Source: Actinomycetota bacterium (lineage in GTDB: Bacteria > Actinomycetota > Actinomycetes > S36-B12). From it: 25,191 nt of DNA. Positions 1 through 6,959 of the stretch are shown in pieces (the first letter of the stretch is position 1; the number at the start of each line of letters is the position of its first letter). The notes below the pieces were generated by a model that saw only the letters and a program-made list of their open reading frames with translations, was not told the DNA's origin and searched no databases. The position numbers and the translations under genes are program-made. Where the stretch lies: assembly GCA_010029945.1 (NCBI GenBank), contig RGQW01000006.1, forward strand, positions 1 to 25,191. Direction: 5' to 3'.

Positions 1-648
1 CTCAACCCAGCATCCCTCCTCGGTGTTCTCAACGCCGCCACCGAGTCATTAACCACCGATCCACAACTGGCGAACATTGAGAATCTGCGCGATCTCGCCC
101 TGAGCATGAAGGATCTGCGGCCGAAGGACATCACCTTCACCACCATGCCGTGGAAGCAGTCCGGTGATGGAGCAACGGTCGTTGTGGCGAAAAAGCGTGC
201 AGCGCCGCTGTGGAGCGCCATCGCCAACGACACCCCTTGGCCGCCCAAGGCCAATAAGGATCAGCCGCTGTTGAAGGCGGCGCCGCAGGATGTGCGGGTC
301 GAGATCATCAACGCCACCGGACAAAAGGGCACTGGGAAGCAAGCGAAAAGGGCCCTCACGGAAGAAGGCTTTACCGTGGTGAACGTCAAGAAGATCAAAG
401 CCGAACGCATCGACGAGTACCCCGCCGAGGACACCATCTGGTTCGACCCCGAGTGGGACGTCTCGGCCAAGACGTTGATCTACAGCACCGGCATCGAGAA
501 CACCGAGACCGTCGAGGGTCAAGGAGGGACGATGCGGCTGATCATCACCGAGCCTTTGACGTCCGCCCGCTCGGTATCCATGGCCGAGGCGACGAAAGAC
601 CTCAGCGCCAACGTCAACACCGGCGACGAGAACTTCTGCGCTTCCTAG
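1..648 (+). CDS. LytR-CpsA-Psr (LCP) family cell-wall glycopolymer ligase, C-terminal part
   Basis: The reading frame is open from base 1 and ends at a TAG at 646-648, so the N-terminus lies outside the window and about 215 residues are visible. The first part (LNPASLLGVLNAATESL and following) resembles the end of an LCP catalytic domain. Residues about 98-135, beginning VRVEIINATGQKGTGKQA, look like a LytR_C domain, which is common in actinobacterial LCP proteins. LCP enzymes act on the outer face of the membrane and transfer lipid-linked glycopolymers to peptidoglycan or arabinogalactan acceptors. The position next to a long glycopolymer locus fits that role. The catalytic arginines and the membrane anchor are not in view. 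The next gene converges on it with a 52-base gap in which I see no convincing terminator hairpin. Confidence 0.85.
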   Translation, partial: LNPASLLGVLNAATESLTTDPQLANIENLRDLALSMKDLRPKDITFTTMPWKQSGDGATVVVAKKRAAPLWSAIANDTPWPPKANKDQPLLKAAPQDVRVEIINATGQKGTGKQAKRALTEEGFTVVNVKKIKAERIDEYPAEDTIWFDPEWDVSAKTLIYSTGIENTETVEGQGGTMRLIITEPLTSARSVSMAEATKDLSANVNTGDENFCAS

Positions 649-700
649 TCCCGAACGGGCAACTCTTCACCGCCGAGTCGAAACTTTTCGCCGCCGCGCG

Positions 701-1564
701 TCAGACGACGGGGGGTCGGCCAGCCCGCGTGAGACGCCAGGCGGTCCGCCACTTCATCGGACGCCGTTGCGCAGGAGCCTTCCGCACTCCTTCGGACAGT
801 CCGGAGAACCACGTTCGCAAAGCATCGCGATCGCGGGTGCGGGCCAACGTCAGGCCGACCCAACTACCCACGTACAACGGCTCGAGAACGACGGGCAGAT
901 TTCGTCGTGCCAGCCACACCCGATTGCGTGCATTCATTCGGTAGAACTCTTCGTGCCGGAGGGGATTGATGACCGGGTGATGAACCACAAGGTCGCCGGC
1001 GTACCAGCACGTATAGCCGGCATCCCAAACCCTCCACACCAGGTCAATTCCTTCGTGTCCGTAGAAGAACTCCGCCGGCCAGCCACCCGCGGCCTCGAAT
1101 GCGCCTCGACGAACCGCCGTGGCTCCCTCCCACAAAGTGGTCGCCGGTCCTGATCGAGTGCGGTCACCGACGAACAGCCGGGGCACCCAACGCCCCGGCG
1201 GCGGGATCCCTTCCGGATCCTCGACTCGGGGCTGAACAAGACCGAGTTGTGGATCAGACTCGAACCGTCCCTTCAGTGAGGCAAGGAAGAACGGATCAGG
1301 AAGAAATGCATCATCGTCCAAGAAGAACAACAGATCGCCTTGGACCTGGTCGACTCCGGCGTTACGGCCCGCGGGTATTCCCTGGTTCTCCGCAAGCCCC
1401 ACGGCCTTCACGCCGTCGGGCAGCCCCACGGGTTGCCACGAGTTACCCACGACGACGATGTCCACGTCGACGTCACGTTGGCTCAGCAGAGAGCGAAGCG
1501 CACGATCTAGTTCCTTCGGTCGCTGCCCCATGGTCAGCAGCACCGCCCCGAAATCCGTCATCAC
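701..1564 (-). CDS. GT2-family glycosyltransferase
   Basis: A 287-residue GT-A fold glycosyltransferase. It has an N-terminal strand (GAVLLTMGQRPKELDRAL), a nucleotide-sugar region ending in the acidic FFLDDDAF motif near residue 80, and a later GHEGIDLVWR segment matching the acceptor or catalytic-base region of GT2 enzymes. No transmembrane segment is obvious. The start could be the GTG at 1564-1562 or the ATG directly after it. The GTGATGA arrangement overlaps the stop of the preceding CDP-alcohol phosphotransferase gene, so translation is probably coupled. It is the last gene of the leftward operon that begins with the Wzm-like permease. The sugar donor cannot be read from sequence. It probably adds a sugar to the glycopolymer made by this locus. 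Confidence 0.85.
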   Translation of the reverse strand: MMTDFGAVLLTMGQRPKELDRALRSLLSQRDVDVDIVVVGNSWQPVGLPDGVKAVGLAENQGIPAGRNAGVDQVQGDLLFFLDDDAFLPDPFFLASLKGRFESDPQLGLVQPRVEDPEGIPPPGRWVPRLFVGDRTRSGPATTLWEGATAVRRGAFEAAGGWPAEFFYGHEGIDLVWRVWDAGYTCWYAGDLVVHHPVINPLRHEEFYRMNARNRVWLARRNLPVVLEPLYVGSWVGLTLARTRDRDALRTWFSGLSEGVRKAPAQRRPMKWRTAWRLTRAGRPPVV

Positions 1565-2373
1565 GCACGCAACTTGCTGGAGGAAAGAATTGCGACAAGG
1601 TGCCCAAGAACGGTGACAACTCCGAGGATGGCGAGTGCGGCTACCAAGAATTGAGTACCCGCGAGGTCACCGGTGAATGCGTCGACCACTCCCGCGAGGA
1701 GAGCCAACAAGGTCAATTCCACGGAGTGGTACGCCCGGTAGAAGGGGAAGAGTCGTGCGACGGATCGCAGACGCCGAAGCCCCGACGACTGCGGTGTGCC
1801 AACGCTCGCGACATCCGACAACTTCGGTAGACCGTTGTAGGCGCGCGACACGTGCACCATGTCGTTGAGTGCCTTGTTCCACAACACCAATACCGCGAGC
1901 ACCGCACCGATAAACGCCCACGAGTTCTGCGACCATCCGGCTTCCGGGAACCCGGCAGCCCGCAGTCCGAGCGCGATGGGGATTAAGCCTTCCGTCACGT
2001 AGTGACCCACCCGATCGAGAAAGACACCCGTGGGTGAGGACGTGTTGCGCCAGCGCGCGACCTCACCGTCACAGCAATCCAGCAGCATCTGCATCTGACC
2101 CAAAATGGCCGCGAGCAGCACACCGGGGAGCCCCGGAATGAGCAGTGCAGCAGCCGTTCCGATGCCGGTCAGGATCATCAAGAACGTGACACCGTTCGCA
2201 GAGATGGGCGTCGTGATGAGGAGTCGGGTCACATACGGCGACACTCGGCGCAGGTAGACATCGGCAACCCAATGTTCGGAGTTCGCTCGCATCCGAACCG
2301 CATCCGGCTGGCAGACGGCGCGGATCTCACTGATCGTCGGACGAGCCGGACGCTGCACGCGATCCTCACTCAT
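1561..2373 (-). CDS. CDP-alcohol phosphatidyltransferase family membrane protein with a D-to-H change
   Basis: A 270-residue integral membrane protein with several hydrophobic helices. The CDP-alcohol phosphotransferase motif D-x2-DG-x2-AR-x8-G-x3-D-x3-D appears as DCCDGEVAR, eight residues, then GVFLDRVGH. The first three aspartates are D99, D102 and D120, but the fourth position is His124. In characterised family members that fourth Asp is proposed to act as the catalytic base. I chose the ATG at 2373-2371, not the longer frame to 2430, because it gives an ATGA overlap with the preceding gene and has GAGGAG six bases upstream. Family enzymes move a phosphoalcohol from a CDP-alcohol to a second alcohol in the membrane. 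The substrate here is unknown. Confidence 0.83.
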   Translation of the reverse strand: MSEDRVQRPARPTISEIRAVCQPDAVRMRANSEHWVADVYLRRVSPYVTRLLITTPISANGVTFLMILTGIGTAAALLIPGLPGVLLAAILGQMQMLLDCCDGEVARWRNTSSPTGVFLDRVGHYVTEGLIPIALGLRAAGFPEAGWSQNSWAFIGAVLAVLVLWNKALNDMVHVSRAYNGLPKLSDVASVGTPQSSGLRRLRSVARLFPFYRAYHSVELTLLALLAGVVDAFTGDLAGTQFLVAALAILGVVTVLGHLVAILSSSKLRA

Positions 2374-4163
2374 CTCTTGCTCCTCAACCATTGAATCGAT
2401 GCCACAACACCGAACACGACCCCGAACCACACGAGCAGTACCCCGCTCAGCGCGTCAATGAGACTAGTCGCAGCGGCGATCGCCACGATGCCAAGTCGGC
2501 CCTCCCAGCCCAGACCCATGTATGTCAGCCACCGCGGCGCCGCCGACCCTTGCAGTGATCGATACAAGTTGTCGTAGTGGTGGTACGCCACGAAGAAGAG
2601 CAACCAGAAGGCGGTGGCCGACGGGCCGACCGCGCTGATAGCCATGATCCATGCGATGCCGCCTAGCTCGACAGCCCGAAGGACAGGTGGAACACCCCAG
2701 CCGAACCGGCCGTCCAAACGCGGCCGGATGCCCGGAATAAGCCGGGCGAGCCCGGCGGCCACGGGTCCTGCATCGAGTTGAGCCTTCAGGACGTCGACAC
2801 CGTCTGCTGCCGAACGTCCTGACCATGTCAGTGAGCGCACGATGCGACCAATCGCCACGTAGGTGAGCGCAACGCCGCCGGCAATCAGCAATCCGATGAG
2901 TGCCCACCTGGGCCCGGCCACAACACTGAGAACACTCAACAGCAGCCAGCGCTCGCCTATCGGCATGTGCAGGATCTTCTTGATCCACCGGATCGCGGAT
3001 CGTCGGTTCACGCGCGCCGAAACCTGCACCGCCCCGGCGAGGCGCCCTTCACCCTCGGGCAAGGGATCGGACGGATCACGAATATCGGCGCGCGGCGCCT
3101 GCGCTTCACGAGTCTTCTGAATTCGCGCAAAGTCGTAATCCGACATGTGTCGGGAGGTCTGCAGAACGATCAGCACGATGGCGACCCACCACACGTCATC
3201 ACCATTGCGCCCGGCACCGATGGCAAGTCCTGCATAGACCGCAAACTCCTTCACGCGGTCGGTGGCTGCATCCAGCCATGCCCCGAGTGAACTAAATCGA
3301 CCCGTGGCTCGGGCGACTTCGCCGTCGACGCAATCGATCACCAAGCTCAGTTGCAGCAACACCGCGCCCGCGAGCACCCACACCCAAGAACCAGCCGCGA
3401 AGGATGCCGCCGCCGCTAAGCCCACGATGAGAGAAACGATGGTGATGGCGTTCGGGGTCCAACCGGCACGAATGGCTATCCGGGTCAGAGGTTTGGACGC
3501 TCGACGGACCACCATGGTGGAGTAGAAGCCATCGTCCACTCGATTGGCCAAGAGTCCACGGATGCGATCGTCTGATTCAGATTCGATCGCACTGGCCACG
3601 TCGTCACTGCCACTTCCCCGTGCCCAGGGAACATCCACGATGTCGGTTGCCCGCACCGTTACTCCGTGCCGGACCAAAGCAACGAGCAGAGCATCGAATG
3701 CTTGGTCTTGCTCAACAGTCACTTCTCCTGATGCACACGCCTGGCATAGGTCATCGATCGCGGCCGCTGCCTGGGAAGCATCCGATGGTGCGATGACGAG
3801 CGCACCAACACTGTCGTGGCTCGGGAAGCGAACATCATGGAAGGACGAGCCCGCACTCACCACCGTGTGATGGCGGACGGTCATCAATCCCTCAGGGTCC
3901 GGCGTCACCAGAGCCGTCGTCGGTGCACGACCATCGTCTGCGATGGGTGCAAGCGCCACTCGCGGCACCATCAAGTCGCCGGCAACGACCACCGTTCGCG
4001 CAGAGCGACGCACGATGCGGGACAACTCCGCAAACTGGGCGATGACCGTGCCCTCTGATTGCAGCAAGACCGCACCTTCGAGGCCGAACAGCTGCCCGTT
4101 CGCGGCGGGGGTTGGCGCAGGCCCGAGCACAACCGTGACCACATCCGCGGGAGTCTGGGTCAC
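2370..4163 (-). CDS. Large CDP-alcohol phosphotransferase with N-terminal nucleotidyltransferase-like and C-terminal membrane domain (DUF5941-like)
   Basis: About 597 residues in three parts. Residues about 1-200 are soluble and resemble a worn nucleotidyltransferase-like domain, with no GxGxR-type signature. The middle has a complete CDP-alcohol phosphotransferase motif, DCVDGEVAR, eight residues, then GAWLDAATD, with D277, D280, D298 and D302 present. The C-terminal part has more membrane helices and resembles what I remember as DUF5941. The layout recalls archaeal inositol-phosphate cytidylyltransferase / di-inositol-phosphate-phosphate synthase fusions. I chose the GTG at 4163 because it gives a GTGA overlap with the sulfotransferase-like gene; its Shine-Dalgarno is weak and an in-frame GTG at 4217 is possible. 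It probably joins a phosphoalcohol from a CDP-alcohol to a membrane acceptor. The substrate is unknown. Confidence 0.78.
   Translation of the reverse strand: MTQTPADVVTVVLGPAPTPAANGQLFGLEGAVLLQSEGTVIAQFAELSRIVRRSARTVVVAGDLMVPRVALAPIADDGRAPTTALVTPDPEGLMTVRHHTVVSAGSSFHDVRFPSHDSVGALVIAPSDASQAAAAIDDLCQACASGEVTVEQDQAFDALLVALVRHGVTVRATDIVDVPWARGSGSDDVASAIESESDDRIRGLLANRVDDGFYSTMVVRRASKPLTRIAIRAGWTPNAITIVSLIVGLAAAASFAAGSWVWVLAGAVLLQLSLVIDCVDGEVARATGRFSSLGAWLDAATDRVKEFAVYAGLAIGAGRNGDDVWWVAIVLIVLQTSRHMSDYDFARIQKTREAQAPRADIRDPSDPLPEGEGRLAGAVQVSARVNRRSAIRWIKKILHMPIGERWLLLSVLSVVAGPRWALIGLLIAGGVALTYVAIGRIVRSLTWSGRSAADGVDVLKAQLDAGPVAAGLARLIPGIRPRLDGRFGWGVPPVLRAVELGGIAWIMAISAVGPSATAFWLLFFVAYHHYDNLYRSLQGSAAPRWLTYMGLGWEGRLGIVAIAAATSLIDALSGVLLVWFGVVFGVVASIQWLRSKR
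2380..2385 (-). promoter_or_regulatory. Ribosome binding site deciding the start at 2373
   Basis: Read on the minus strand the sequence is GAGGAG, six bases before the ATG at 2373. It lies inside the 3' end of the upstream gene. It favours this ATG over the upstream in-frame start at 2430. Confidence 0.7.
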
Positions 4164-5317
4164 GAGTCCGACTTGTCGAGCAGCGAACGGACTCCGTCCT
4201 TGCGCACCTGCCGCCACGTGCGCCCGGCCAACTCGCGACTGCTCGGATCCTCACGACTCGCATCAATCACCGCGGCAACGGCAGCGACCGCCGCATCGAT
4301 CGGCATCTGGTCCGGCGATGAGGCGGGCTCCGGAGAAGACGGGGCGCGCACCCCGAGGGCTTCGAGGTTCCCGAACACCTCGACCCCGAGCGAAGCGATT
4401 GTCTCCACAGATATCGCGCCCTGCACCGCCGCCGCATCCAGAGCCCAATCCGGGGTCACCAGTCGCGGCTCATCGGGGCCGGGATCGCGTCCCTCGACCA
4501 TGCGCAGCGCGACGCCGCGCCGGACCAAGCGGACGTAGTCCGTCCACTGCATCTGCTTCTTCACGCGCTTGTTGAGTCGCACGAGGAGTTCGGCTTCCGC
4601 GGCGGTCATCGAGCGGTTACTCGTCAGATCCATCCGCGACACCAAGATCTCGTCCGGCACCCCCATCATCTGGGCGAAAGCTCGAAATTGGGCGCTCCTA
4701 TCGACGTCCTCGAGAACAAGAACCCTGATATTCGCCGCTCCGACGGCGTTGGCCCATCGTGTGATGACCGCGCCATGATCATGGCGACGCCAAAAAGTCG
4801 GCGAGATCGTGGATGATCCCGGCTCGGCGAAAACATCCTCAAGCCACTTCTCGTACGGGGTGGTCAATCCGTACTTCAGGTACTGCTGCCACGAACTCGG
4901 AAGCAACGCGCCGAGATTTCGCAGCGTGACGACCACGGTCACCTTGTCCGATCCACCGAGAGCGTCGACAGTTTCGATCGCCTTGTCCTGCGGGGCTTCG
5001 CAGAAGAACTCACTGCTGATGACAACTCGGCCATCGTGGTTAGCGGTCCGACGTACCAGAGTGTCGAAGTGTCGACGATCCATGACCGCCCCGCCGCGGC
5101 TGTTCCACCCCCACGGTCGGCCCAGCAATGCCAACGCCGCTCGATGTTGTGCTTGCAACTTCCCTGGATAACGAATGCCGTGCGCCGCTAAGTCCTCTCG
5201 GGCATCGGCGAGCGCCGCTTGGATCGCCGTTGTCCCGGTCTTGTGGACTCCGATGTGGAGCAACACCGAGTCCTTTGCCAGCTCCGGCACATCGGGAAGC
5301 ATCCGCGCCTGCGACAT
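4160..5317 (-). CDS. Sulfotransferase-like P-loop protein
   Basis: A 385-residue soluble protein. Residues 20-30 read LHIGVHKTGTT, the pattern of the 5'-phosphosulfate-binding loop of PAPS-dependent sulfotransferases. A later strand, VVVTLRNLGALLPSSWQQY, places Arg and Ser where the family binds the 3'-phosphate of PAPS. A short region rich in Pro, Ser and Asp follows near residue 330. The ATG at 5317 has only a weak ribosome site. The gene lies 45 bases after the ABC ATPase gene and overlaps the next gene by four bases, so it belongs to the export/CDP-alcohol operon. It suggests sulfation of the exported polymer or a lipid carrier. Some proteins with this P-loop have no demonstrated sulfotransferase activity, so the reaction is inferred. 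Confidence 0.78.
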   Translation of the reverse strand: MSQARMLPDVPELAKDSVLLHIGVHKTGTTAIQAALADAREDLAAHGIRYPGKLQAQHRAALALLGRPWGWNSRGGAVMDRRHFDTLVRRTANHDGRVVISSEFFCEAPQDKAIETVDALGGSDKVTVVVTLRNLGALLPSSWQQYLKYGLTTPYEKWLEDVFAEPGSSTISPTFWRRHDHGAVITRWANAVGAANIRVLVLEDVDRSAQFRAFAQMMGVPDEILVSRMDLTSNRSMTAAEAELLVRLNKRVKKQMQWTDYVRLVRRGVALRMVEGRDPGPDEPRLVTPDWALDAAAVQGAISVETIASLGVEVFGNLEALGVRAPSSPEPASSPDQMPIDAAVAAVAAVIDASREDPSSRELAGRTWRQVRKDGVRSLLDKSDS

Positions 5318-5362
5318 ATCCGGCAGCCTAGTTGCCTTCGCTGCAGGACTTGTTGTAGCGAT

Positions 5363-6163
5363 TCAGGGCGTGCCTTCTGCTGCCCCATCACCGTCACGAG
5401 CCTCTTTGCGTGCAGCTCGCATCGCGGCCAGTGCCTCGGGAACCGTGGTGTCTGCCTCGAGACGCCCATCGGCGATGTACAGCGCCCGGTCGCAGAACCG
5501 CCGAAATTGCTTCGGGCTGTCCGAGGACAAAAGGAAGGTCGCTCCGTTTTCGCGCAACTTGTCGACATGCGTCCAGCACTGCTGCCGAAAGCTTCTCTCC
5601 CCCACCACGAGCGTTTGATCGATGGCATACGCATCAGCATCCACCGACATCGCGATCGACCACGCGAGTTTCTGTCGAACAGCCGGTGGGGCGGCATTCA
5701 TGTAGCGCCCGAGCATGTTCGACACCCCCGCCTGTTCGGCGATGCTCGGCAAGGCCTCATCGATGTGCTCGTGGGTCATACCCAACAGTCCCCCGACAAT
5801 GAAAATGTTCTGCCGCACGGTGTAGAACCGCTGCAAGGCGCGCGCCACCTCGATCATCGGAACGATGCGGCGTCCTCGACGCACCTGACCCTCATCTGGT
5901 CGGAGCGTTCCGGCGGCGAGTCGAAGAAGAGCCTGCCGGCCCGGCCCCTTCGGCCCGATGATCGCTACCGACTCACCGGGTTGAATGGAAAACGAGACGT
6001 CGCGGAGAACCTCTAACTCCTCGCGTCGAACCTCACCCGCAATACGGCGAAGTCGCTGACGCCGGCCGGCACCCTTGCGGCGACGGCGGCGAGGCATTCG
6101 CATGGTCACGCTGTCGAATTCGACGACGGCATCGAGGTCCGCAGTGATGGCGACTCGCGACAT
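5363..6163 (-). CDS. Wzt-like ABC transporter ATPase subunit with degenerate catalytic motifs
   Basis: A 266-residue protein with the frame of a polysaccharide-export ABC ATPase. The family landmarks are present in order, but the residues are wrong. Walker A reads GPKGPGRQA (70-78), so the invariant Lys is Arg76 and the Ser/Thr is Gln77. The LSGGQ-like signature is replaced by NAAPPA (157-162). Walker B has Asp182, but the catalytic Glu is Gln183. The switch His is Ser214. Residues 24-40 form a very basic stretch. There is no C-terminal carbohydrate-binding extension. It starts one base after the permease gene, behind a full Shine-Dalgarno, so it appears to be expressed. It probably partners the permease structurally. 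I doubt it hydrolyses ATP efficiently as a homodimer. Confidence 0.82.
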   Translation of the reverse strand: MSRVAITADLDAVVEFDSVTMRMPRRRRRKGAGRRQRLRRIAGEVRREELEVLRDVSFSIQPGESVAIIGPKGPGRQALLRLAAGTLRPDEGQVRRGRRIVPMIEVARALQRFYTVRQNIFIVGGLLGMTHEHIDEALPSIAEQAGVSNMLGRYMNAAPPAVRQKLAWSIAMSVDADAYAIDQTLVVGERSFRQQCWTHVDKLRENGATFLLSSDSPKQFRRFCDRALYIADGRLEADTTVPEALAAMRAARKEARDGDGAAEGTP

Positions 6164-6164
6164 C

Positions 6165-6938
6165 TCAGACCTCCTTCAAGATTCTCGGTTCCAGCTTTCG
6201 GAACACCAGAACGCCGGCGACGAAGATAACCAAACACAGTGTCAACGAAATTCCATATCCCGTGGCGGTCGACGCTTCTTCTGGCCACCACCCGACTCGA
6301 TAGAGACCCAGGACGCCGACCAACGGGTTGAACGACGCAATGAACTGAGCGCTTTCGGGGATGTTCGAGACCGAGTACAACACCGGCGACAGGTAGAACA
6401 TGGCTCGCAGCACGATCCGAACCAAACGTGCGACATCCGGGAAGACCACTGCTGCCGCAGCAATGAGCAGTGACAGTCCATACATCAGCAGGAACTGCAC
6501 AACGATTGCCACCGGGAACATGACGATCCACGGACCGGGAAGGAATCCCGTGAGTGCGATTCCCAGCAAGATGACCGGAAGGGAGAAGATGAATTCGATG
6601 AGTGACACGAGCATCGCTCGCACCACCCACAATTGGGTGGGCAACGTGCTTATCCGCAGTTGCGTTCCTGTTCGACGCCAGATCCTCGTCGACGCACCGA
6701 TGCCGGTGCTGAACCACCACCACGGCAAGATCGCGACGGACAAGAAGAGCAGGTAGGGCTGAAGACCTAACGCCCGCGCTCCCAGCAGGACTGAGAAGAC
6801 CAACCACAAGACCAGCGACATGCCCAAGGGCTCAAGAAGCGTCCACAGGTAGCCCAGGCGAAAACGCGTGTACTTCTTCTGAAGGTCCCGTAGGACCAAC
6901 ATTCGAAGCACCTGACGGTGCTCCCAGATTGAACGCAC
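6165..6938 (-). CDS. ABC-2 type polysaccharide/teichoic acid export permease (Wzm/TagG-like)
   Basis: About 257 residues with six predicted hydrophobic helices. The N-terminal amphipathic segment LRDLQKKYTRFRLGYLW is typical of Wzm/TagG permeases, as is the later FYLSPVLYSVSNIP motif with its conserved pattern before the last helices. These permeases move lipid-linked polysaccharides or teichoic acids across the cytoplasmic membrane. The open frame extends to 7205, but that part is antisense to the divergent gene. I therefore chose the GTG at 6938, which gives the usual family length; an ATG at 6902 is the alternative. It heads the leftward operon and is followed by its Wzt-like partner after one base. 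No key region of the permease looks damaged, in contrast to that partner. Confidence 0.83.
   Translation of the reverse strand: MRSIWEHRQVLRMLVLRDLQKKYTRFRLGYLWTLLEPLGMSLVLWLVFSVLLGARALGLQPYLLFLSVAILPWWWFSTGIGASTRIWRRTGTQLRISTLPTQLWVVRAMLVSLIEFIFSLPVILLGIALTGFLPGPWIVMFPVAIVVQFLLMYGLSLLIAAAAVVFPDVARLVRIVLRAMFYLSPVLYSVSNIPESAQFIASFNPLVGVLGLYRVGWWPEEASTATGYGISLTLCLVIFVAGVLVFRKLEPRILKEV
6169..6176 (-). promoter_or_regulatory. Full-length Shine-Dalgarno for the degenerate ABC ATPase gene
   Basis: On the minus strand this reads AAGGAGGT, five bases before the ATG at 6163. It is the strongest ribosome site I noticed in the window, and it is embedded in the last codons of the permease gene. It argues that the odd ATPase gene is translated, not decaying. 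Confidence 0.75.
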
Positions 6939-6959
6939 GGCGTTTACGATAGGCCAACT

